From: Kiritimatiellia bacterium
GTDB taxonomy: Bacteria; Verrucomicrobiota; Kiritimatiellia; RFP12; UBA1067
Direction: 5' to 3'
DNA length: 5,932 nt
NCBI GenBank assembly: GCA_017648225.1
Contig: JAGCJE010000212.1
Coordinates: 1 to 5,932 of the forward strand
Part shown: piece after piece, positions 1-5,932 of the stretch
Numbering within the stretch: position 1 is the stretch's first letter
How the letters are laid out: each line of letters opens with the position of its first letter
Program-made: the position numbers and the translations under genes
Notes under the pieces: generated by a model
What the model was told of the DNA's origin: nothing
Databases searched by the model: none
Seen by the model: only the letters and a program-made list of their open reading frames with translations

Positions 1-2597
1 ATGAAATTCCAAAAACCGTTATCTTCTTTCACAAGCCCCGTATCGTCGACGGCAGTAAGAACCTTGCGGCATGCGGCGATTGCCGTCGGCCAAAGGTCTT
101 CAACTGTTTCACGATCCCCCGTCTCTTTATAATATTCAAGCACCATCAGAGGGAAAAGCGCCGTATAATCCAGTATCTGGCGGCCGTTGGCGTTTCGCGT
201 CTGAGGCTTCTCGTATACAGCCGTCGCGGGAGAGCCGTCTTCAAACGCGCAGCCCGCAACCAGATAAAGCGAGCGCTTCACCACATCAAAATCTCGGAAT
301 GTCGCGTAATTGGCCAACGCCTGCAAGCGAAGATCGCCGAGCCAAAGCCTGCGATCGCGCTTGGGACCGTCTTCAAGACACGTCTGCATGGAATCGCGCA
401 ATGTTGCGGCGGAAACGCGGTCTATCGCCTTGTCTATCTCTGATGCGCCGTCGATGGGAGTATACTTCGCAAAATCCCCAGAACTGACGGCTCTGGCAGA
501 AATTCCTTTAAGGCAGAATTTACCACCCTTCGAACACTGCTTGACACGGATACGCACATAACGAAAAGCATAACGTCTGGGAAGTTCATACACGCCCGGA
601 ACAAAATCAAAATTAACCACCTCGTCCTGAACCCACGAAGGCGAGATAGTACCGACCTTTTCGCACTCATCTCTTGAAAGTTCAAGTTCGGAAGGAACCT
701 CTGCGAAATTGAACTCCAACCTTACAGGCGCATCTACAGGACGCTCAAAACCATCGAGCGACACTGTAAGATACCCTACAAGATGTTCTCCGAAATCAAA
801 TATAAATTCTTCGCCGCGTGAAAGCGGACGCGAAAACGCAGATTCCACCTCTGCGGCGGAATCGACCTTCCATCCCTGAAAAGCCGTTTTATCGGCCACG
901 GCGTTAACGATCCGCCTCGGCTTTACGGTGCGGTTGTAAAGTTCTATCTTCGCCTCCTCCGCCTTTGTCAATAGCTCAGTCCGAGGGTGAAGCTTTTTCA
1001 CGAAGTCGATCGCACACTTGACATAATCGTTCGTTTTAGCATTTTCGCCGCCTCCGATAAAAAGCGCCCACGACCCCTCCGGCGCATTCTCTTCGCCGCC
1101 GTTAAAGGCTGTTTTATAAGCGTCAGAGCAATGTACGACTTTAAGGGGAGCAAACTCCTTATTGCGCGAATCGCCGGATTTAAACGGCTCTCTAAGAACC
1201 ATTATTTCAGCTACTTCTCCGGGCTTATGGACGCCGTCCACGGAAATGAACTCTCCCTGATATTCTCCGAGCATAATCCCCTTCTTCGCCTCGCCCGGCT
1301 GACGGGAAACTCGCGCTGTCTTCGATACGCTTTTACCGGTGCGCGGCATAATATGCTTAAGCGTCAAACGGCACGGCGATGTCGCAATCTCCAGTTGAGG
1401 AATCGTCACATGCCCCGTCTTATCGGCGACAACCTCGCCTTTTTTTCCGCCATATTCCCAAGCGATGCGTTCACCGGCATTGATTGAAAAGTTCACAACC
1501 CGCCTCGGCGTCACATCAGCTTTAGCGGCTTTGGGAAACTTAAAGCGTGTACTCTTCCAATCGTTTTCCGTAATGAGTCTTAAATCGACTTCAAACGAAT
1601 CTGACGAATCTTTGACATTCTTCCATCTGAAGTAGGCGTTGCGCTGACCGGAAGAATTGCCGAGCGGATGCTTTTTGTTTTTGAGGTATCCCTCAGGCCA
1701 CGGCATCGGATCGTTGCACGACGCGGACGAAAACGCGACATAAGGCTCGTTGAGTTTAATGTCAAAAATATTAAATGAACCTACGAGATCATTCTTAGGT
1801 AACACCTTCGAATTGCGCCCGGTATGCCCGAACGGACCCCAGTAAGCGAAAATGGAATACTTCGCGGCATCCATTCCGGAATAAAGAAGATCCTTATCGA
1901 GCGACCAGCGGTCGTTCTGCGCGGAATATTCGACAAGAACGGGCGGATCGGGAATACGCGCAAGTTCTCCGCCGAACCCGGCGCGCTTTATGACATGATA
2001 GGGAGAAGCGGATACGTTCGCCTTTATCGCGGCGAACACATCGCCGTTCACAAGCCCAAGTCCGAGCGTGCCGCTGCCGCCCATGGACGCTCCGCCGAGA
2101 TAGATTCTGTTGCGGTCAACCGCCAAATTCGAAGCCGCCCACTCGACCTGTTCGAGAACCCGCTTTTCAGTTTCGGATATCTCATCCGGCACGGGCGCGC
2201 GCTCACCGCCTTTAACTTTAGGAACAACGCAATCTTTGGGAATACCCCACCAATCTTCAATCCGGCGCACTTCAAGAATAAGCCCGTAAAAATCTTCAGG
2301 TATCCAGCAGATGTCGCATTTGCCCGCGTCGTCGATCGGCATCGACTCCCAGCGGTAATTGCCGATAATGCTCGCGCCGTGACCGTGAAGCGCGACAAAA
2401 AGAGGCGCTTTAGAATCTTGAGTCTTATCCTTCGGATGAACCAAAATCATATTATGCCTCTCGCCGCCACGCGAAGAACTCCAAGAAAAAGTCTCAACCT
2501 TACGCCCTGTAGGCGCAAGAAGCCCCATACTGACCGCACACTCGCCGAACGCGGCGGTAACCGATACAATGCTGAAAAGAGCGATAATCTTTTTCAT
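1..2597 (-). CDS. Secreted esterase fused to GH78-like alpha-L-rhamnosidase (3' end outside window)
   Basis: Translating the minus strand from the ATG at 2597 gives 865 codons without a stop, so the C-terminus lies beyond the left edge. Residues 1-18 form a signal peptide (MKK, then hydrophobic IIALFSIVSVTAAF, likely cut after AFG), pointing to export. Residues about 30-420 resemble a whole alpha/beta-hydrolase: oxyanion region HGHG at 71-74, nucleophile elbow GGASMGGSG with Ser171, Asp229 in YSAQNDRW and His258 in GPFGHTG, then beta-rich accessory parts. Residues about 440-545 are not assigned. Residues about 545-710 look like the beta-sandwich of bacterial rhamnosidases (FDFGEHLVGYL, LPRRYAFRYVRIRV). 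From about 711 a six-hairpin (alpha/alpha) barrel begins, with DGPKRDRRLWLGD at 743-755; the window cuts it after about 150 residues, before the expected second catalytic acid. Inferred role: removing ester groups and rhamnose-like sugars from a polysaccharide. Substrate unknown. No Shine-Dalgarno site precedes the start; the choice rests on the signal peptide and the upstream promoter. Confidence 0.88.
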   Translation of the reverse strand, partial: MKKIIALFSIVSVTAAFGECAVSMGLLAPTGRKVETFSWSSSRGGERHNMILVHPKDKTQDSKAPLFVALHGHGASIIGNYRWESMPIDDAGKCDICWIPEDFYGLILEVRRIEDWWGIPKDCVVPKVKGGERAPVPDEISETEKRVLEQVEWAASNLAVDRNRIYLGGASMGGSGTLGLGLVNGDVFAAIKANVSASPYHVIKRAGFGGELARIPDPPVLVEYSAQNDRWSLDKDLLYSGMDAAKYSIFAYWGPFGHTGRNSKVLPKNDLVGSFNIFDIKLNEPYVAFSSASCNDPMPWPEGYLKNKKHPLGNSSGQRNAYFRWKNVKDSSDSFEVDLRLITENDWKSTRFKFPKAAKADVTPRRVVNFSINAGERIAWEYGGKKGEVVADKTGHVTIPQLEIATSPCRLTLKHIMPRTGKSVSKTARVSRQPGEAKKGIMLGEYQGEFISVDGVHKPGEVAEIMVLREPFKSGDSRNKEFAPLKVVHCSDAYKTAFNGGEENAPEGSWALFIGGGENAKTNDYVKCAIDFVKKLHPRTELLTKAEEAKIELYNRTVKPRRIVNAVADKTAFQGWKVDSAAEVESAFSRPLSRGEEFIFDFGEHLVGYLTVSLDGFERPVDAPVRLEFNFAEVPSELELSRDECEKVGTISPSWVQDEVVNFDFVPGVYELPRRYAFRYVRIRVKQCSKGGKFCLKGISARAVSSGDFAKYTPIDGASEIDKAIDRVSAATLRDSMQTCLEDGPKRDRRLWLGDLRLQALANYATFRDFDVVKRSLYLVAGCAFEDGSPATAVYEKPQTRNANGRQILDYTALFPLMVLEYYKETGDRETVEDLWPTAIAACRKVLTAVDDTGLVKEDNGFWNF

Positions 2598-2658
2598 TTT
2601 TAACTGAACTTTAATTATTGGTTTTTGATTTCTGAATTTCCAAAACTTACTGTAACGA

Positions 2659-2687
2659 ATATTATCATAAAACAACAACCGCGTCAA
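2659..2687 (-). promoter_or_regulatory. Sigma70-type promoter for the esterase-rhamnosidase gene
   Basis: On the minus strand, TTGACG (2687-2682) is followed by a 17-base spacer and TAATAT (2664-2659). Both boxes are close to the TTGACA/TATAAT consensus and the spacing is ideal. Transcription would start near 2652, giving a leader of roughly 55 bases before the ATG at 2597. This suggests that the gene can be expressed independently of the two genes upstream. The leader is AT-rich, and the bases just before the ATG (AGTTCAGTTAAAA) contain no recognisable Shine-Dalgarno motif, unlike the two other genes here. Confidence 0.6.
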
Positions 2688-2734
2688 AAGAATACATGTC
2701 ATTTTACGCAAGACTTTTTATGTCAAATCACTAG

Positions 2735-2751
2735 AGGATGCGACACATCCT
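2735..2751. repeat. Interrupted palindrome AGGATG-N5-CATCCT
   Basis: A perfect 6-base inverted repeat surrounds a 5-base loop (CGACA on the plus strand). It lies about 48 bases upstream of the -35 box of the promoter at 2659-2687 and about 100 bases past the stop of the phosphoesterase gene. It has no adjoining T-run on either strand, so it is a poor intrinsic terminator. It could be a regulator binding site or an RNA hairpin, or it could be chance. Confidence 0.35.
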
Positions 2752-2771
2752 TCCTGTAGAAGCGCCGGGCA

Positions 2772-2799
2772 ACGAATAAAATGCCGCTTTTAGGCTTTT
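2772..2799 (-). terminator. Weak terminator-like stem after the phosphoesterase gene
   Basis: Reading leftwards on the minus strand, AAAAGCC (2799-2793), a 7-base loop and GGC-A-TTTT (2785-2778) can pair with one bulged base, followed by ATTCGTT. It lies about 55 bases beyond the stop of the phosphoesterase frame. The GC stem is only three pairs, so it is a candidate, not a convincing terminator. The plus strand could form the same structure with TTTTC after it. Confidence 0.25.
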
Positions 2800-2854
2800 C
2801 GTCCCACTTCTATTTCTACCGGAGCAGCAGTTTAATTGCCGCCGACATGGTACC

Positions 2855-4065
2855 CTACGGACACCTCATGGAATTAGCACAAGAATACTCTATATTGTTT
2901 TGCGTAACCGAAAACGTCTCGGTGTCGTAAGTGCCGTCGGGGCGCAATGTAAACGCCCTCAGCCCCGCCGTACCGTCGTTGTAAGTGACGAACGACGCCG
3001 TCTTTGTCATACCTAGACGGATTCCGTTTTTATCGACGCCGTCGAAGGAATTCTTATGATCATGCCCGAAATACGCGCCCTTCAGATTCCCCATCCTGAG
3101 CCAGCTGTCGTACAGCGTGCGGCCTTTGTAGGTATGGGCGGAATTTCGGTAAGTGATCCACTTCGGCGGACATGTACGCTCCATGAGATCGCCTTTCACG
3201 CCGGGCGCGAGCAACATCATGCGCTCGCCGTCCGGCCATGACATTCTGTACCCGGTATCGGGACCCTCTTTTATTTTCGGCTTTTGCTCCTCGTCCGAAG
3301 GTTTTGAATCATTCCGCTTCGCGCCGGACGTCGGAACTTCGACGAAAAGCCCGGTGACGTTCACGTCGGGAACGATTATATGCTGGAACCAAAGAGCGGG
3401 CGTATCGCCGCTGACCTTCTCATACCATGCGATCTGATCGGTACGGCAGCCGTCATATCCTCCATCTTTGGCGTAAGCCCCTGAATCCATCACAAAAAGA
3501 TTGAACGAGGGCTTTGCCGAACCGTCGAAACAAACCTCGACAACACCGTTGCCCGTCCCGGTCAGCTCTGGCACGTCGTGATCGACAAAATACTCGCCTC
3601 CGAATTTTCTGTAGAATTCGTACATCTCCAGGCGGGTGTACCAATCAGGCCGTGATGTTCCGAATCGTGGTTGCCGAAGGTGACGCAGAAGTAAACCTTA
3701 TGCTCTCTGAAAATATCGATAAGCGGCTTAAGAGCCTTTTCGAAATTCCCCTTCGCCGTCGTAAGTTTACACCATACGATATCGCCCGTAAGCACCACGA
3801 GCTGAGGCTTGTATTTCGCAAACGCCTGACGCAAAAGCGCATCGGTCTCTTCGGGCAACCTGCCTTCGCAGCTTTTCAGATGGACATCGGTCAGATGGAG
3901 AAACCTGAACTCCCCGTCGGCGTTAAACCTTATCTTATTGGCGTCATAAACGTTCCCCTGGTTATCAGATGCCGCAGAAATCCCGACACTTGACGATCGG
4001 CACCCGGCCACGGCAGCGAGCGTAGCGGCCCCTGCGAGAAATTCCCTGCGGTTCATCTTGTCCAT
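2855..4065 (-). pseudogene. Tat-exported calcineurin-like metallophosphoesterase, split by one frameshift
   Basis: The frame from 4065 encodes a start with twin arginines (NRREFL) and a hydrophobic stretch ending in VAGC, so export by Tat and lipid attachment at Cys21 are likely. It carries the family metal ligands DVH (Asp60, His62), GD (Asp95) and GNHD (Asn132, His133). It then goes out of frame after Gly139 and stops at 3562. The matching continuation is in another frame, ending at the TAG at 2857-2855, and carries FQHI and GHDH. Adding one C to the CC at 3648-3649 joins them as EHHG-PDWYTRLEMYEFY and gives 403 residues, with His229 and the GHDH at 334-337 completing the set. This resembles the Dcr2/Sia1-like group of phosphoesterases; the substrate is unknown. 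The frameshift may be a real mutation or a sequencing error. GAGGG at 4077-4073 supports the start. It lies 45 bases after the beta-helix gene, probably in the same transcript. Confidence 0.85.
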
Positions 4066-4072
4066 TTCATGG

Positions 4073-4077
4073 CCCTC
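4073..4077 (-). promoter_or_regulatory. Shine-Dalgarno site deciding the phosphoesterase start
   Basis: GAGGG lies seven bases before the ATG at 4065. It favours this start over the in-frame Met codon at 4056, which would be 16 bases away, and over the out-of-frame ATG at 4070. The gap 4066-4110 holds no clear hairpin with a T-run and no convincing promoter, which fits translation from a transcript shared with the beta-helix gene. Confidence 0.6.
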
Positions 4078-4110
4078 AAGTGTTTATCCAAACTAAAAAT
4101 CAAATTTCTT

Positions 4111-5883
4111 TTACCGAACAATAAGCTTGAAGCCGGGAAGAGGAGAAGTCTTCGACGCCCAGGGTGTTCCGCCGTACGCGCCGATATTAACGCGGCGACC
4201 GGAGTAATACGGCTCAAGATTGAGACCGGGCGAACCGGGAGCGCCAGCGTCGATACAAGGACTGTCAGCCGCACACTTCGGGCTTTCAAAAGTTCCAGAG
4301 AACCAACCGTTCGTAATCGCCCCATCCGCCTTCTTCGTCAAGAGATGATAATAGGGATAGCCCGTCCAATTGATATCGCCTACAACATCAGGATTAAGAT
4401 TCCCCTCTCCTTCATAATTCCATGAGCCGTCATCGACATTCTTTTGAATATAGCTATGTTCAATTGAGGTAGCATTGATTGCGCCTGCTGCAGTATTTCC
4501 AGAAACAATGCAGTTCTTAAGCACCATATCGCAATCCGTACCAATCCGAACGGCACCGGCACCCTTTCCATCAGCGATAGTACAGTTTACGAGTTCCGCA
4601 GAACATGTGCTTATGGGTGTTTTTTTCGATGTCGCTACTAAATCCGTCAAAGACGATAATTCTACCATACACCGTTCTACACGAAAAGAATTTGTCATTG
4701 CACTATGAGTCCCTGATGCTTGCGAAATAATACAGTTTGTCATAAAAAGACAACCGCCATTCAATAGAATATCGCTCTTAGTTTTATAATCAGATGATGG
4801 CAAAGACTTTGAATCAAAAACACATCGTGTTACAGCTGCGGTCATAACTCCATCATTAGGATTAAAATCATCAAAATAATAACCCGCAATTTGTGCATAC
4901 GTATGATTATTGGCACTATAATTCATGTCTAAAATTGAATCAGACATTTCAAAATGCGTAGCGCTTCGGATACTTAATGCTCCACCATTTGCCATATGTC
5001 CACTATTCTTAGTAGTAGTTACAGCATAATTTTTGGTAAATGTGCAATTACTAATAACCACATCTTTGCCATTTGCATTAATCGCGCCACCACTAGTTAC
5101 AGTATTAGCGCCATGAACATAATTACCTACAAAATTACTTCGCTTAACCATCAACTTGGCGTTAAGAGAACAAATCGCACCACCACTGGCTCTACAATTC
5201 AATCCTGCTGAATGCGAATAATTAGAATTAAAATCACAATCCTCGACAACCAATGAACCATTGGCAACATAAATAGCTCCACCATACGCCGAAGTATTTG
5301 ATTTTCCCCTTGCATGACAACCACTAAACAAGCACTTTGATATAAAAGTATTCGAAGATGAGAGCACTATTCCTCCTGCGCGAGCAGAACTATAAGCAAC
5401 ATAGCCTGACATAAAATCAATCTTCTCTACAGTCAATGCCGACAGGGATGATGCCGACAAAAAACGCGTAGATTTTTTACTGTGATCACTATTACTCGTA
5501 GGTTTTGGTCCTTTATTGGTAAATTTAGTTATCAACTCCTCGCTCTCCTCCAATGATCCATCCGCCTCACCAACATACCCACCACTAAACTTTACAGGTA
5601 TTGTAATAGAAGATAATGCAAGTTCATTTGTAATCGAATAATCACCAGCGGCGAGATAAACATTTACTTCTTCAGCTTCACTTGCAACTGCAGACGTTAT
5701 CGCATTTTTTACATCAATGTGCCAACCGTCGTTAGAGCCGTTAAGCGCGTTCGACCAATTTGCGCCAGTCTTTTCACCATTACCGGTCGGCGAAACGAAA
5801 ATGTCAGCCGCTTGCAATTGGGAAGTAAAAACGACTGTCACAAGCGCGGCGAGGGCGGCACGAAACATTTTTATATGTCTCAT
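4111..5883 (-). CDS. Secreted right-handed parallel beta-helix protein
   Basis: This complete 590-residue protein begins with a signal peptide (about residues 1-25, ending TSQLQA before ADIFV). The opening DIFVSPTGNG and the following YLAAGDYSI and FSGGYVGE segments are typical of secreted pectate-lyase-like or polymorphic-outer-membrane-like beta-helix proteins. Residues about 150-470 are the helix: GG turns at 170, 201, 234, 265 and 300, alternating with C-x-F/I strands (Cys184, 216, 280, 354, 384, 434, 458). The end, SPCIDAGAPG followed by NIGAYGGTPWASKT and a short GFKLIVR tail, matches the conserved closing segment seen in such proteins of Planctomycetes and related phyla. I see no catalytic residues that would assign a lyase activity, so a structural, adhesive or glycan-binding surface role is as likely. 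GGAG seven bases before the ATG supports the start. The core of the gene is much more AT-rich than its ends or its neighbours. Confidence 0.9.
   Translation of the reverse strand: MRHIKMFRAALAALVTVVFTSQLQAADIFVSPTGNGEKTGANWSNALNGSNDGWHIDVKNAITSAVASEAEEVNVYLAAGDYSITNELALSSITIPVKFSGGYVGEADGSLEESEELITKFTNKGPKPTSNSDHSKKSTRFLSASSLSALTVEKIDFMSGYVAYSSARAGGIVLSSSNTFISKCLFSGCHARGKSNTSAYGGAIYVANGSLVVEDCDFNSNYSHSAGLNCRASGGAICSLNAKLMVKRSNFVGNYVHGANTVTSGGAINANGKDVVISNCTFTKNYAVTTTKNSGHMANGGALSIRSATHFEMSDSILDMNYSANNHTYAQIAGYYFDDFNPNDGVMTAAVTRCVFDSKSLPSSDYKTKSDILLNGGCLFMTNCIISQASGTHSAMTNSFRVERCMVELSSLTDLVATSKKTPISTCSAELVNCTIADGKGAGAVRIGTDCDMVLKNCIVSGNTAAGAINATSIEHSYIQKNVDDGSWNYEGEGNLNPDVVGDINWTGYPYYHLLTKKADGAITNGWFSGTFESPKCAADSPCIDAGAPGSPGLNLEPYYSGRRVNIGAYGGTPWASKTSPLPGFKLIVR
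4879..5379 (-). repeat. Beta-helix coil repeats with GGA(I/L) turns
   Basis: Within the encoded protein (about residues 169-335), the pattern G-G-A/I-I/L, then 10-15 residues, then a C/S-x-F/I strand and N-Y/N-x-A/S recurs. The paired glycines are 31, 33, 31 and 35 residues apart: AGGIV, YGGAI, SGGAI, SGGAI, NGGAL. The copies are diverged at DNA level, so this is a protein-structural repeat rather than a recent tandem duplication. It supports the beta-helix fold. Confidence 0.7.
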
Positions 5884-5890
5884 AAATGCA

Positions 5891-5899
5891 CTCCCCCCC
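5891..5899 (-). promoter_or_regulatory. Shine-Dalgarno site with a seven-G run, beta-helix gene
   Basis: On the minus strand a run of seven G (5899-5893) followed by AG ends seven bases before the ATG at 5883, giving a strong GGAG ribosome binding site. The site decides the start over the in-frame Met6 codon. Only 33 further bases precede it inside the window, and they show no convincing promoter; the promoter of this transcript probably lies beyond the right edge. Confidence 0.6.
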
Positions 5900-5932
5900 T
5901 GCTAAAACCTTCAAATAAGCGCGTTTAGTAGC

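Noticed and set aside
71..487. Plus-strand open frame of 138 codons
   Set aside because: Opposite the rhamnosidase catalytic motif; low-complexity, Arg/Ser/Pro-rich translation.
1272..1274. Internal ATG (Met442) as the start of a separate rhamnosidase gene
   Set aside because: An AAGGGG stretch is present but only about three bases from the ATG. There is no signal peptide after it and no stop in the upstream frame, so one fused protein is the direct reading.
987..1487. Plus-strand open frame of 166 codons
   Set aside because: Antisense shadow of the middle of the long hydrolase frame; no recognisable protein features.
1824..2603. Plus-strand open frame of 259 codons
   Set aside because: It lies entirely opposite the esterase module, which has a signal peptide and catalytic motifs. 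The translation is Arg/Ala/His-rich with no family features.
2701..2726. Second promoter with a perfect TTGACA (2726-2721)
   Set aside because: The only plausible -10 (TAAAAT) is 14 bases away, too close; the TTGACG-N17-TAATAT pair downstream fits far better.
2855..3625. Downstream half of the phosphoesterase as an independent gene starting at 3625
   Set aside because: The ATG has GGAG touching it, with no usable spacing, and the protein would lack half of the metal ligands. It is the continuation of the frameshifted gene.
3640..3655. Programmed ribosomal frameshift joining the two phosphoesterase halves
   Set aside because: A -1 shift would be needed at CAC-GGC-CTG, which is not a slippery heptamer, and no clear stimulatory hairpin follows. 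A lost base is simpler.
3514..3993. Plus-strand open frame of 159 codons
   Set aside because: Antisense to the conserved metal-binding part of the phosphoesterase; no family resemblance.
5900..5932. Imperfect inverted repeat GCTACTAAAC / GTTTTAGC upstream of the beta-helix gene
   Set aside because: The stem needs a bulge, has a 14-base loop and is cut close to the window edge; not enough to call a terminator or operator.

Overview
All three genes in this window lie on the minus strand and run from right to left. The window looks like a carbohydrate- and surface-oriented region of a bacterium in the PVC group, most plausibly an uncultured Kiritimatiellota or Lentisphaerota relative. That placement is an inference from protein style: exported single-copy hydrolases, a beta-helix protein ending in an NIGAYGGTPWASKT-type tail, and a Tat-exported calcineurin-like phosphatase. 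No rRNA or other taxonomic marker is present.

Right part (5883 to 4111): a complete 590-residue secreted right-handed beta-helix protein with a signal peptide, a ladder of GGA(I/L) repeats and a conserved C-terminal tail. Its middle is strikingly AT-rich, while its 3' end is about 60% G+C by hand count.

Middle (4065 to 2855): 45 bases downstream is a Tat/lipobox metallophosphoesterase. It is split by a single-base frameshift near 3648. Restoring one C gives one continuous protein of 403 residues with a full metal-binding motif set. It has its own good Shine-Dalgarno site and no obvious terminator before it, so it is probably cotranscribed with the beta-helix gene.

Intergenic region (2854 to 2598): 257 bases holding a weak terminator-like stem, a 17-base interrupted palindrome and a good sigma70-type promoter facing left.

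Left part (2597 to 1): one uninterrupted reading frame of 865 codons that runs off the left edge with no stop. It encodes a signal peptide, then a complete alpha/beta-hydrolase esterase module (triad Ser171, Asp229, His258), then an alpha-L-rhamnosidase-type (GH78-like) module that is cut off inside its catalytic barrel. Covalent fusion of an esterase to a rhamnosidase-like enzyme is the most notable feature. The pair could de-esterify and then trim a rhamnose-containing polysaccharide, but no substrate can be read from sequence alone.

I found no tRNA, rRNA, CRISPR array, insertion sequence or attachment site. Nothing here amounts to a clearly new multi-gene system. The fused enzyme and the mosaic beta-helix gene are the best leads.
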